Shown here piece after piece: positions 34,413-45,999 of a stretch of 64,000 bases of DNA. The notes beneath the pieces were generated by a model. It searched no databases, was not told the origin of the DNA, and saw only the letters and a program-made list of their open reading frames with translations. Origin of the DNA: Dermanyssus gallinae (Eukaryota; Arthropoda; Arachnida; Mesostigmata; Dermanyssidae); NCBI GenBank assembly GCA_003439945.1, contig QVRM01005375.1, forward strand, positions 1,240,001-1,304,000. The letters run 5' to 3'. A program made the position numbers and the translations under genes. Position 1 is the stretch's first letter. Every line of letters starts with the position of its first letter.

Positions 34413-36538
34413 GGTTCTATTTATCTGCATATATAACTTTTTCTTTCATATTCCTTTCAGGTTTCCGGGACTGCCTCAATGTAAAAGGCCCTCGAAACCG
34501 TCGCCAATGTGCTTTTCCTCTCTCTCACTGCAATACTTTTGCGTACCAGAAATGAACAAACGCGGACACCAATAAAAACCAGGAATCTCAGCCATTATTC
34601 TTATCTTCTATCGCTCTTGAAGATAATAATAATAATTATAGCAATGTAGAAGGTCCAGATAACGAGCATGCTTTGATTAAGATGCAAGCAAGGATGCACC
34701 ATTAGTGTTCATCCCCATAGATTTTCCGCCCTGCACGGAAAACATATGGGGGACGGAACACCGTTAGTTACCGGTGATAGTTGTGTCTTGCTGTAACAAA
34801 AAAAAACGAGAAAGGGGCACAATTTCACCAGATTAAATGCGGTCCGTCCCTGCTTTCAACGGTTTTCTCCCATCCACAACGTCAGAGAACCTCGATGAAC
34901 AAAACATGGCCATTCGCTAAACCCTGGTAACGCCGCGCTGCCCTTTCGTCAAGCCACCTCGAGTCCTGCCCAAGGACACCGACGTGCAAGGGAAATTGTG
35001 TTCTGCAATTACAATTTCGAATGAACACCTGAGCTCAAATATGCTGATTTGCTGCTCTCGAGCCGCGCCAGTATCCAACAAACCGCCAACTTTGTAGTAA
35101 ACACCCAACGGCGGCAGCCGACACTGCAATTTCGTCACTTAGCCATTGGCGTTCTTCACCGTTTACTCAAGTTAATTCGCAGCTGGGCAGGAACATTTCC
35201 AGTTTTTATGCAGACAACCAAATTGTCGGTCATGAGAGAATACATGCTTGCGTAATAAATATACATAAATGCACATGCTCACATTCATAGATGATCTAAA
35301 AATCTCGCTCTTACTGTAATAGATGATGATTATTTTGGAAAGTAACCGCTGTATACCGCTATATTCGCTACTGCAACAGGCTGAGCCTTCCCCATGGCCT
35401 TCACTTTATTCATCCCAACAAATAAAATAAAACGACCATGCGGCATCTGTCTGTTTAGAAGAGAATGGTCGTGTCCTATCTGCGTTTTAAGCCTCGCGCG
35501 TTCCTTATTTCACTGTTTTCATAGCTCTCTTATCCAGAGCCTTACCTGTCCGAATTGAATGTCTCTCCATTTAAATGAATAATCACAAAATCGAAATTCC
35601 ATCACCATCCTACGGAGGACTGCAGTTAGTTGCTTCGAAGAAGCATTAACAACGCTTCTCTCGGATATGCACCGGAACGGCTCCTGTTTAAGGCTGATTC
35701 TGCTTGACTTCATCAGCTCAGGCTTATAGCCCCTCCCCCCGGCCTGCTTGGCTAATCCAACTATAGCATACTAAGTCACGTTTCGATTCCAAGAAGATCA
35801 CTTCGATCCGGGAGCTCCCGACAGCTGTTAATAGATCACAATAGTAAAGCACTAGCCATTTTTTACCCCTACACTTCGAGCGCAAATGTTATGAAATTGG
35901 TTCAGTAATAGTGTGAACAATGTTCATATCACAAGCAGAGGGAGGAGGTGCGCAGGTTACAGGTAGGCAACTTGGTTCTTGCCCAAAGCATGAATGTGTC
36001 AGGAGCATGGTGCATCATCACGTAACGCTGCAGTAATTCATACTCCTCGGCTCTGCATCCCTCCTGCAACGTCCCAGTCGTTTAATCTATCCTTGCTGCT
36101 GCTTTATGTAGGAAGCGGCACACATTTGGGCTTCTCTCTTTTTTTTTTATCGAACCTAGTCCACTCAGGCCGCCTACCTCATCAAGCAGTGGAGCAGTAA
36201 GAGCGCGCTCTTACTAACTACTAGAACGAGACACACGGCTTAGAGCCTGACTTGCCATCTCATGGGAAGACCGACCGAGAAAGGCACACCGACAGACAGG
36301 CAGACAGACAGATGCCCTGCTGCGTACCACAAACCCGAGACACCGTACCTGTTCTTTAGAGCAACCCACCAACATTCTCCGGCGAGCGCTGCATCTAGCA
36401 ACAGAGCTTCGTTCGACCCACCACCCCCGCCACCCCTACCAGTACAACGCGATAACAACGACGACTATCCGTCTTTTCCTCTTCTATCCTTCCACTTACT
36501 CTTTCTCGTCGGCGTTGTCGGGAGCGAACCCCTAGCCG

Positions 36539-36553
36539 CCCCCCCCCCCCCCC
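36539..36553. repeat. Poly-C run
   Basis: Fifteen consecutive C residues followed by TTCCCCC. Confidence 0.9.
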
Positions 36554-38725
36554 TTCCCCCACCCGTAAGCCCGCCTTCAAAGAAAGTTAATTTGAAATTC
36601 AAATCCGCCATTGGTAGCACCACCACGCACACACACACACGTTCCGCCACACTCTTGGACCGTCCAGAATACACGGGGTGGGGTACGTAGCTGGCTGAGC
36701 ACTCGCAAGCAGCGGAGGCAGGCCAGGATAAAGTACGGCCCATGCCCAACAACGCGACTTCGCTCACTGCGTCTCTCCTCTCTTCGTTAACCCTCCCTAC
36801 TGTAGGTAGCTGTAGTGTGAGTGGAGTCCGTAGGGAGTGCCACCATACAAGGTATCCGACATCGAGAGGCACATTCACCTTTGCTCACGCATTGCGCTTA
36901 CTCTCCCTTTCCCACAAGGAGCAGGTAATACGCAGGAGGGAATACGTGTGCGAGAGAGGGAAACGGGAGAGATATAAGGGCGAGCAAACGTTAGAGGTAA
37001 GGAGGGAAACCCCAAAGCAAAGTGTCCCGCGATGACAGCAGGAGTCCACCTGTGTGGGGGGCCACCACACGATGTTCCTTGTTACCACGCTAAATCTGAT
37101 CGGTATCTTCTCTTCTCTTCTTGCGTTGCGGACAGTAAGCGGCTCAAATTAATACAAAAAAAAGCATGAAGGAGAGATTAAGGCTCAGAAGAAACACCTC
37201 GACGCCAAGCTGAGCATGGCCGCTCGGCAATGAAACGAGTACTTTCGCTTCCTCTCAAACTTGATTGAATCACTCAGTTGTCCATTCTTTAATTTCACAG
37301 AGAGCGAATACTTAATCAAGGCCATGCACGAAATCTTATGCGGACAAACCTGCAACTACTATAGTGACATCCATATCTGAAAAAGAGCCGACTGAATCGT
37401 AAGTGGATCTAGCTTTTGCGCATTCCCTTAACCATAAAGACAAACAGGTTCATTCCATTATCGGCAGCTTTCGTTGGATTACCTTATACATATCAGCACT
37501 ACCTTCCTCTAAGGAAAAAAACTAAGTGCCTCACGAGTCCATGCAGGTACAATGACGATAACAGGATGTGGGTCTGCATCTCGGATATCACATGCACACT
37601 ATCGGTCACTGCAGTCTTGCTAAAATGGCGGCAGCATGGCGGCACTGAGGTTCTTTCCGATCCTCATTCCTTATACGCATAGTTGATGATAACAATGTTA
37701 ATACACATATCCTTGATAAAGCAACATATCCAGAACTACTTGGTCTACTTAACCGTCCCTTCGTCTGCAGACAGGGACTATCTGACAACATCTATACTGA
37801 GTTGCAATTCAGAGAAAAGCCTATATACACGTAGGCATAGATGTCTTGTTGTATCGTATGTGACCAATGCTGCATGCGCTTATAAAACAGCACACAGCAA
37901 GACGCGAATACCAACGAGACCATGCTGAGAAGCCTCGAATCGACTGGTACCGCCCGAGTGAACAGCATGTCTACTGGTTTGGATCCAAAATGTCCCCAGT
38001 GACTAGCACATGCTTTAATGCAAATTACTTGCTCTAAAACAGCTTACGATAAATTACTTGGCGGTTACGATGCGACTACTAGCAAACGAGCTTACTCATC
38101 TGCTCAGGGGAAATGATTACGCCGCTACAAAAAGCGTGCAATGCTTGTGAAAAGTAGCGAGTTCCGCGATCGGCTGCTATCGGCTGCATCGTTGATGTCT
38201 ATAGTCAGTCAGAGGCTACTACTGGGAGAAAAAAACACGTTGTGTCGCGGATTACGTGGCTAAGAAAACTCGAGTACGTCGCTGAGTCTGTTTGCTGCGT
38301 GCGAACGAACCCCACACCGTAGCCGTGCTATTAAGGTGTCCTCATGCAGTCAGCAACAGCTCAACAGGGGCACACGCAACAGTAGTATCAGGCCACCGTT
38401 GTCCGTCCGGACTCAGCGCCAAGACCTCTCTCTATATACACGATTGCCACTGGCAGCCACCCCGGCCGTAACTCGTGGGTCGCGGTCGGGCTGTCGTCCA
38501 CTCGCTGCTAAGTCGGCTGAACGACCCGGAGCCAGTCATACTTAGGCGGCGTGTTCAGTGGCTGCGAGCAGCTGCGAGTCATCTTCTTCCCCTTTTCCCA
38601 GGCCACCGTCATCTTCATCCTTCTGCCGCTCCTCATCCTCCTCCTGCCTCCTGCATCTGCTACTCGTTTTGGCTCACATCAGCAGGTAAATGTTGCCGCA
38701 AGCAAGCCTTCTTAGCTACTGCTGA

Positions 38726-38743
38726 TGCTGCTGCTGCTGCTGT
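38726..38743. repeat. (CTG)n trinucleotide repeat
   Basis: Six CTG-type units, followed by CTT/CTG triplets to 38760. Confidence 0.85.
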
Positions 38744-39438
38744 TGCTTCTGCTTCTGCTGGTGCCAGCGCGGTTGTCGTCAGCATCGCTGTCTTATCCCC
38801 TCGATCGGACGTGTCTCCCCACCTACAGTAGCCGCAACAGCCGCAGCAGCAGCGGCAATGGCAACGGCGACAGGAATAGGACGGAACGGAACGATCCCAG
38901 CCAGGAGACGCCGACGACGACGAACGACAGCCGCCTAGGCAAGCAGTTCGCGACAAGCGTGTTAACGGCGCGCTTAGATCAGATCGAGATGGAGACGAAG
39001 ATAGGGTCTGCGCACGTATGTACGTACCAATGCGTATGCGATGTATGTATGTATGTGCGTAGGCATGTATATGTACGCATATGTATATCTCTATGTGTGG
39101 GGTACGCGTATGGAATGGACCAGTCGGCCAGTGTTGCGTACAGCGATGATACCAGGAATACCAGGGCAATTGGCGGACTCGTGGGCCGGCCGCCCGCCCG
39201 GCCAACAAGACAGTCGTCCTGGTGAGGTAGTGGTGAGATAGTGGTGCTGGTGATGGGGGTGGTGGTGGTGGCAGGTAAACGTAGAGCCCCCGACACTCCG
39301 CCTCTTACTCATCTCCTCTGAGCTGGTGGCGGAACTAATCGAGACGATATTAATTAGTAAGTTACTGGGATAGGCTCCTCTTCCGATCGCCAGCTAACTG
39401 CCAGGCTATATCAATCCATCAGGCTTAGCAGGTCTACA

Positions 39439-39463
39439 CCCCCCTTCCCCCCCCCCCCCCCCC
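39439..39463. repeat. Poly-C run
   Basis: A C run interrupted once by TT, with 17 uninterrupted C residues, the longest homopolymer in the window. Confidence 0.9.
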
Positions 39464-39489
39464 GCCGCCTCTTCTACGGCCGCCTATGA

Positions 39490-39925
39490 CCACTCACACG
39501 CAGACGAGCATCTATTAGACATCTATTAAACGTGTACTTCGAATCCGTCCGCGACTATGGTTTTGCTACTCACACACATTTTTGCGTCATGCGCCACGTC
39601 GATCAGTTCTTTCTTATAGACTATGTTAATACTGCATATAATAATCTTCGTCATTCCACTCCTATCCATTCATAACGGTGAACGCTAGACCGTTGCTTAG
39701 CAATCATACTTGAACGGATTATAATGATGTTAAAAAATGATGTTTATATTCGATTATATCATCCGTTTATACCAACTCTGACCTTTGTATCAGACAGCTC
39801 GTATTACTCACGCCCATGGCAAATTTAGTTGTTAACCTGAAACATGAATGCGTATCCGAGCAAACGTTTCGAAAACCTGGTGACGTATTCCTCCTGTCAG
39901 CATTGTTTGTGTTTTTTATCCGCTC

Positions 39926-39981
<56 letters not shown>

Positions 39982-40640
39982 GTATATATATATATATACA
40001 AAGCAAAGGAATTATTCGTTCTACGCATAAAGGGAAAAACACAAAAACAACTTGGAGAACGCAAGAAGGGTCCACAGACACCGGCTAGTCGATGCAGGGA
40101 TTCAGGGAAAATCAGCCTTTAAAATTGCGGAAATCGGATGCCGCTTCCGGTTGCCTCTGCTCCATCGCAAAGGTAACATGGTGGGTCCGTCCGTTGTGTC
40201 ATGAAAGTTTACTTATTTCCTTTACGTCAAATTGCAAAACTGTTCCTTGCATTGATGGAGTTCATTTCCTATAGTTGTACTCACACACACACACACACAA
40301 TACGTCCATTAACACAGCTATGCATGCATCGGCATCATGGACAGTCAACTTAAGTGTAACGAACGTCCACCTTTAGTTTCGACTAAAAGATCTCGTGACC
40401 GTGGAGTACAGAGTAGCAATCGTATCGTCACCCAGATTGAGATATACGGACACGATGTCTTCAAGTATTGTACGTAACAATATAAATACCTTTTACAGCT
40501 TTGATATTTGTTCTTCCATTATCGCTGGAGCAAGATGAGATGTTTTCTTAACATGGTCACATTAACTAAACAGTATGTTATAATTACTAGGTTTATCCGT
40601 TTATCGAATAGGTCCATACACATATCGCAACGTCTATCAG
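39490..40640. other. AT-rich sequence around a long (TA)n array
   Basis: Unique AT-rich DNA flanking the (TA)n array, plus a (CA)8 run at about 40282-40298. The overlapping plus and minus frames at 39.8-40.1 kb are lengthened by the array (YIYIYI) and share no family pattern. Confidence 0.5.
39928..39998. repeat. (TA)n microsatellite, interrupted once
   Basis: About 53 bases of TA, a CG interruption at 39981-39982, then about 15 more bases of TA. Confidence 0.95.
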
Positions 40641-40803
40641 CATGAAGAGTACGTGTTACTAGCGAGCACACATGTGTACATGCGCCGCACGGCGGAGTCA
40701 GCAGGTTCGCCGCTACCAGCATTACCGACAAAAGGAAGAGACTTAGACCTTAGGCACTTCTGCAGCGCCCTCCTTCCCTCCCCATCAAGCTCCGCCTCAC
40801 CAC

Positions 40804-40845
40804 TATCATCATCACCACCACCACCACCACCACCATCATCATCAC
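40804..40845. repeat. (CAT)n/(CAC)n triplet repeat
   Basis: About fourteen CAT and CAC triplets. The run reads as poly-Ser/Pro or poly-His depending on frame. Confidence 0.9.
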
Positions 40846-40967
40846 CTCGCCTCCTCATCACCATCATCATGTGTAACTGTCCATAACCATTAGCTTTCCT
40901 GCCACCGTAGCAACAAGACATCAGGCACTACGAAAGGCGCCGCTTGGGTGGCAAATAATGCGCTGTT

Positions 40968-41029
40968 GGTCCTGGTCCTGGTCCTGCTGCTGCTGCTGCT
41001 TCTTCTTATTCTTCTTCTTCTTTTTCTTT
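40968..41029. repeat. CCTGGT, CTG and CTT repeat string
   Basis: Three CCTGGT hexamers pass into CTG triplets and then CTT triplets, a stepwise change of repeat unit. Confidence 0.85.
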
Positions 41030-41633
41030 AGCTGCTGATCCAGTACAGCCAGCCCTCCCCCCGGTGCGGCATGCCCATCCTGGCGTTGCGGCGGTCTCGG
41101 CTCACCACCATCGCCACCACCACTTTCCTCGACATGAACGTAAACTAATCAACTCTTCCGTTTCCACCAAATAAGCATAACAGCGTATTTGGTAGCGTTT
41201 GCCGTTGCCGCATGCCACAATCACCATCATCATCACCATCGACCTATCATCTATTTATTCCGTCTTCATGATGTAGTTTCTAAAAGCCAGGAAAATGGCT
41301 GACAAACCGACTGACTGACTGACTTTGGTGCGTTGTGAACGCAAACGCCCGCCAGCTCTCTCTCTCTTAACAGCCCCGCCCAATGAACTCAATGGGCTTA
41401 ACAATATCTAGAAGAAGTCAGCGACAGTGGATGTATGTCATTTTCGCTGCTGCTTGGTCATTGACCGTTATTGGCTGCCGGGTTAGCCGGGAAGTGGAGA
41501 AACGGCAACGGAACACCGTGGGCCTTTGTAGTGGGGGTGGTGGTGGTGGTGGTTTTGGGCAAAAACTGCCAAATCGACGTAAGCGTATCGCAGGCGTTCG
41601 TTCCTTTGCCACTACGTCATCAAGGCAACGTTC

Positions 41634-41861
41634 TCAATCCGCAGTCGGTCGCCCGTTCGGCCACTCCACTTGCACTAGCATAAACCAATCAGGAACATCG
41701 AGAGCACAAATGAACAGCGACGATTGTTGCGGCGTAAACGCCTTTGTCAACCGACACTTGTAACCCTTATCGCTAACCACTTGAGCGTCAGGGTCAAGAA
41801 AGTGGGACAACATCCAGTTCAGCATGTCTAATCGGAGCACGGAGTCGCTTCGGCACATCAC
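41634..41861 (-). CDS. Candidate coding fragment, unrecognised
   Basis: The minus-strand frame contains LNWMLSHFLDPDAQVVSDKG, then FTPQQSSLFICALDVPDWFM and LVQVEWPNGRPTAD before a stop. It has balanced amino-acid use and no simple repeat, unlike neighbouring frames. A possible splice acceptor (GACTGTTCAG) lies just upstream of 41861 on the minus strand. No polyadenylation signal or second exon was found, and I recognise no family. It may be a terminal exon, a transposon fragment or chance. Confidence 0.15.
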   Translation of the reverse strand: MMCRSDSVLRLDMLNWMLSHFLDPDAQVVSDKGYKCRLTKAFTPQQSSLFICALDVPDWFMLVQVEWPNGRPTAD

Positions 41862-42425
41862 TCTGAACAGTCATGCCTTGACTCACAATGTAACATGTAT
41901 TCAAACAATTGTTCGTCGGCCAGTCTTTGGACCAATTTGGTTTTATTCGAGCTGTCGCAAGCTGTCAGTTCCTCGGTGGTGCCTTTAATTTCCTCCGGAC
42001 CTTTTCAGCAGCTTTCGATTCAGTCACGCCTTTGCTTGTTTGTCTATTGATTAACTGTCGATATGCTTTTTGTTTATTCCTGTCGCTAACAAAGCCACGC
42101 TGTGCTGAGCATCTACTACGCATACTGTCATCGAAGCGGCAGGCCGATCTATGGCCAATATCGCTCGGACGTGCGAGTATACATATAGCAGGTTAACTAA
42201 ATTGATATTGAATCATGCCACCACGTAACCAAAAATGTCTTGTTCAGTTCAGTGCACATAATCTAGTTCGGCTTGTTACATGAAGCTAGCTGTTTTCCTA
42301 GAGGAGTTGGTGCTTGTGCAATTGCTGTTGCTGCTGTAGTTGCATGCAGATTCCAGGTCCGGTAAAAGTCATGTCCGATTAAAGACCAAGAACTGGCAAA
42401 GCTCACGGATGCGTCTGTGGTATTA

Positions 42426-42452
42426 CGTAGTAGTAGTAGTAGTAGTAGTAGT
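42426..42452. repeat. (AGT)9 trinucleotide repeat
   Basis: Nine perfect AGT/TAG units; in one plus frame it reads as poly-Val. Confidence 0.9.
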
Positions 42453-43047
42453 GGTTTGCCGTCACCGTTCATCACCATATACGAAAATGAAAGATAGACG
42501 CGGCCGATGGCGAACAGGCAGTTTGGCAGCGATGAAGCCCGGCTAGGTATGGCTGCGGGTATGGCGCCGTGTCGCAACCTCGCATGGCCTCGTAACTAAA
42601 GTTACTCAGCTGGAAAGGCTTGCATCCCTCTCCCAACGCGCGCTGCCTTTCATAAGACAATGCAGAACGGCATGTGTCGAATGGACAGTGTCTGTTCGGC
42701 CAGCGATTCGGCGTTTACGGCGATGGCGATACGGTTTACCTCACAACGTACGTACTGCCGTCCACCTCAATAGCACGATACTGAACGCGTTCGGAGAAGC
42801 GCCGTTCGAGTTGACAAAAACCAGCAGCAGCAGCAGTCCAGATCCAATATCTGGACGTCGGGTGGCGGCCGACGTTGCCGGCTGATGACGATCTAGTAGT
42901 AGTAGTAGCAGTACTGAATGCGTAGCCGTGCGGCCGTCGGACGGACGAATGGCGGCAAGACGCCGTGTTTCGACACGTTGTAGCAGCGGGCGTTCGACGG
43001 AGAACGAACAGCACGCAACGCCTTGGCTCCGTTGTCCTGCCATTTGT

Positions 43048-43132
43048 GGGGTAGGAAGTAGGGGGAGGGTAGGAAGAAGGGGGGGGGAAGGGGGAAGGGG
43101 ATGGGGAGAAGGGGGGGCTAGGAAAAGGGGGG
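43048..43132 (+). repeat. G-run cluster, possible G-quadruplex
   Basis: The plus strand has at least eight runs of three or more G within about 85 bases (GGGGGAGGG, then GGGGGGGGG, GGGGG, GGGG, GGGG, GGGGGGG, GGGGGG) separated by short A-rich loops. This satisfies the usual G-quadruplex pattern several times over. Confidence 0.75.
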
Positions 43133-43948
43133 ACAAACGTCCACCACCCCTGCCCTGCCGCCACAGCCGCAGCAGCCGCAGCCACCGCTGCCGTCATCAA
43201 GATAGATCGGCGCGGACTAGCAGTCGCCGCCATGACGGCAGCCGGTCATTACTTCGGACCCCCTTTTCCTCCTCCTCCGCCCCCCCCACCCCCGCATCCC
43301 GTTCGTTTTTTGCCGGCTCCCCCTACGGCCGTGTTGGCCTCCTCGTCGGAGCAGAGAGGACGAAACGAACAGAAAGAGCACGATGAAGGGGAAGAGGAAA
43401 GACGACGAAGTAGAAGAAGAAGAAGTAGAGAACTAGACGCACTAGCTACTAGAATCCTGCCAGGGGTGCAGCTGGCCGGCCACGCCGTTCATGCTCCGTC
43501 CATCGGAGTCAAACAGAGTGCTCCTCCTTCCCTCCGTCTCTCATCCATCGTACGTCCGTTGTCCGTCCGTCCGTCTTTCTGTCTGTCCGTCCATGCCGCC
43601 GCCGCCGCCCCCGCAGTCGATGGCTCACAGATCGCCTTCTCCCGCACCGTGGCGTCAGTCAGAGGCACTGCTGCGGACGGCGGATGTCGGACAACTCTGA
43701 CCTCAGTAGTGTTTGCCTGCCTGTCTATCTGCCTGCCTGCCTCCTGCATGCCTGTCTCTCTCTTACCATTCCTCTACCCTACTCTTTTTGTCCCTCTCTA
43801 TCCTATTGTACGTGAGTAGAATGCGCTTGCTGGCCTTCTGCTGCTTCTACTGCTGCAGGCGGCGGCGGCGGCGGCGGTGGTCATAGCGTGACCTCAGCGC
43901 TACCGGCCGACTTGCCGGTGCTGCATCGTGGCATCGCCGGCTGCCTCT

Positions 43949-43987
43949 GCTGTTGTTGTTGTTGCTGTTGCTGTTGCTGCTGTTGTT
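43949..43987. repeat. (TTG)n/(CTG)n triplet repeat
   Basis: About thirteen TGT/TGC triplets; the minus strand reads as poly-Thr/Ala or Gln-rich strings. Confidence 0.9.
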
Positions 43988-44610
43988 TCCGCTGCTGTCC
44001 CTAACGCCCTTTTAGCAAAGCAGCTCATTCGGCGACGCCGACCGGGTCGGCTGAAGCAAATGAGAGGCGAGACGCCGACGACCGCCATCCTCCTCTTCCT
44101 CATCCTCCTCATCCGCGTTCTACTTTGTCCTGTATCCAGCAGCAAGTAGCGGCCGCCGCCTCCGCCGCCGCCGCCACCACCTCGCACCAGTGAAGGATCT
44201 CAGTTGCTGTCACTCCCACCGTACGGAAATTGCCCCGTAATGGTTTCTCCCAGCGTCCGACCCTCTCTTAAGTAACGCAATCGTGGAACGAATCGTGCTC
44301 GATGCCGCCACCTGCCTGTTATCTGGCTGGCACGACACACGAAACAACAAGTGAGGCCAGTTCTGCGATTGCCACAACGCGGTCGTCCGCCTGCAAGGTG
44401 CTTCGTCGATCAAATAGGTCCTCCTGCTCGCCTCTAACCAACGAGACGACGATAGGCAGTCAAACAATCGGTAGTCGCCACCACTCACTACCTACTATGC
44501 GTTCGGCACTCGGCGCGCCATCAGAATCCAATCAGCCAGCCAGAGCCCATCCCACAGAAACTTCGATTGCGTAAACGCCACCGCTCGGATTGCCTTCGGA
44601 ATTATCGTTA

Positions 44611-44623
44611 CCCCCCCCCCCCC
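44611..44623. repeat. Poly-C run
   Basis: Thirteen consecutive C residues. Confidence 0.9.
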
Positions 44624-45999
44624 AATAGCGTCGTGGCCGTTCAGAGGGTGGCCTTCAGAAACGTCGCCACAAATTCCCAGCCAGCCAAAAACTCACTCAC
44701 CCGCAGATACAGTTCCAGCGAGTGCTTCTGTATCTGGCGGTTCACACAAAACCTAACCTCGAACATTGCACTTCAACGGTATACTTTCAGCCGCGCGTTT
44801 TCTGGCGATATACTCTAGTGATCCTGATAATGTTGGATATATGATGAACGAAGGATATATGACGATTTTTTTGTGGAAAATTCGCGTATGATTGCACAAC
44901 CTTACATCGAGGATAGCCACATTTCGACTCAGTGCAGTGTGTCCTAGTATGCATATAATCAGTCAGTCAGTGTGACGCTGCTCGACCCTGCTTGGTCGCT
45001 GTCGACATTTTAGTCACAGGTGAGAGAGAGAGAGGGAGAGAGAGAGGAGAGGATAAAGGTCGCCAATGAAAAACCACAGCCAGCACATATCACTAGGCTA
45101 CATGCTAATACCCGTAACCTCAGTACCGGGTACGGCTCTTAGGCCTAAGCCTAGAGAAAAATAAAGACGGAGGGCGAGAGCGAAGAAGACTTACATCTAC
45201 GGCTCTTAGCCATACATACAAGCATTTATGCATGCGTGCATGCATACATATACGCCGGTTGCGGCCAAGCTATCTTAATCTTCCTAAACATGAGCTGCTC
45301 CAGCTCCAGCTTCGGCGGCGGTGGCAGCGGCGGCGGCAGCACACACGGCCCCGTTTGGCCTCGAGGACTACTCCAGTCGCGTGGACACGAGTGAAATAGG
45401 AACTAAGCGCTCCACCAGAGCTCAGCTAGTTCGACTGCGACTCCCTACGGCGGGGAGCAGCAGATAAGGCGAGGCCGAACACACACACACACACGCAGTG
45501 TGGTCTCGTCCTGTTCTCTGTGTCCATCTTGCTGTACCTCTCTCTCTCGTTCTATCGTTATTCCTCTACATGTCGTCGGTCGCTCGTACCAACGACATCA
45601 TCGTCTCATCTCAACGAGACAACACAGCAAGAAACAGTTGTCATCATGTGCCGTACGAACTTACACGCAGGCGGCACGCATACTCGCCCGAACAGGCAGG
45701 CAGGACAAGCAGGACAAGACATGGCATACAGGCAACCTGGCAGACATACAGACAGACATCCGTGACTTGCTCCGTACAGCAAGCATAACGGGGACGAACA
45801 GAGCGCGCAAAACGCGACCGTTTCTTCTCTGTTGCGTACCGTACGTTCGTAGTCACAAAATCCGATTAGTTCGATTCACTTTCCGGGAACTGCTACACTA
45901 CAGTTGTCGGCCACTGCCAGCCGAATAGCGACGACGACGACGACAACGACCAATAATACAAAGATACCAACAGCTGTAGCAGCAGCAATGGGAACAAGG

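Larger units (their letters stand above)
32505..36230. other. Mostly AT-rich non-coding sequence
   Basis: Unique DNA with a GC-richer island at about 33250-33950 containing GCA/GCG triplets and TCTG runs. A (TA)n array lies at 34221-34256 and a tRNA-like box at 34.36 kb. Frames near 34.9-35.26 and 35.5-35.7 kb are unremarkable. Confidence 0.5.
36230..39490. other. GC-rich low-complexity block
   Basis: It contains poly-C (36539-36553, 39439-39463), CAGACAGA, CTG (38726-38743) and GTAT/TATG tetranucleotide runs. On the minus strand, an ATG at 36621 opens MADLNFKLTFFEGGLTGGG before running into the G-rich complement of the poly-C. The first residues look protein-like but no splice signal or homology supports them. 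Other frames are low-complexity. Confidence 0.45.

Noticed and set aside
34327..34575. Plus frames containing RRAGIEPTIHYV and CRDRTYDSLRQ
   Set aside because: The segment is the complement of a tRNA-like box B, so this is probably SINE-derived rather than protein-coding.
36465..36620. Minus-strand start MADLNFKLTFFEGGLTGG
   Set aside because: After about 18 residues it runs into poly-Gly from the poly-C complement. No splice donor is convincing, and the start context has C at -3.
39767..40122. Several frames containing long YIYIYI strings
   Set aside because: These are translations of the (TA)n array; the same strings appear at 9.6, 15.5, 17.6, 34.2, 53.0, 60.9 and 62.7 kb.
45498..45788. 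Plus frame beginning with a signal-peptide-like hydrophobic stretch
   Set aside because: The hydrophobic part comes from a CTCTCTCTCGT tract, and the rest is Arg/Thr/Gln-rich from CAGG and CAGACA repeats.
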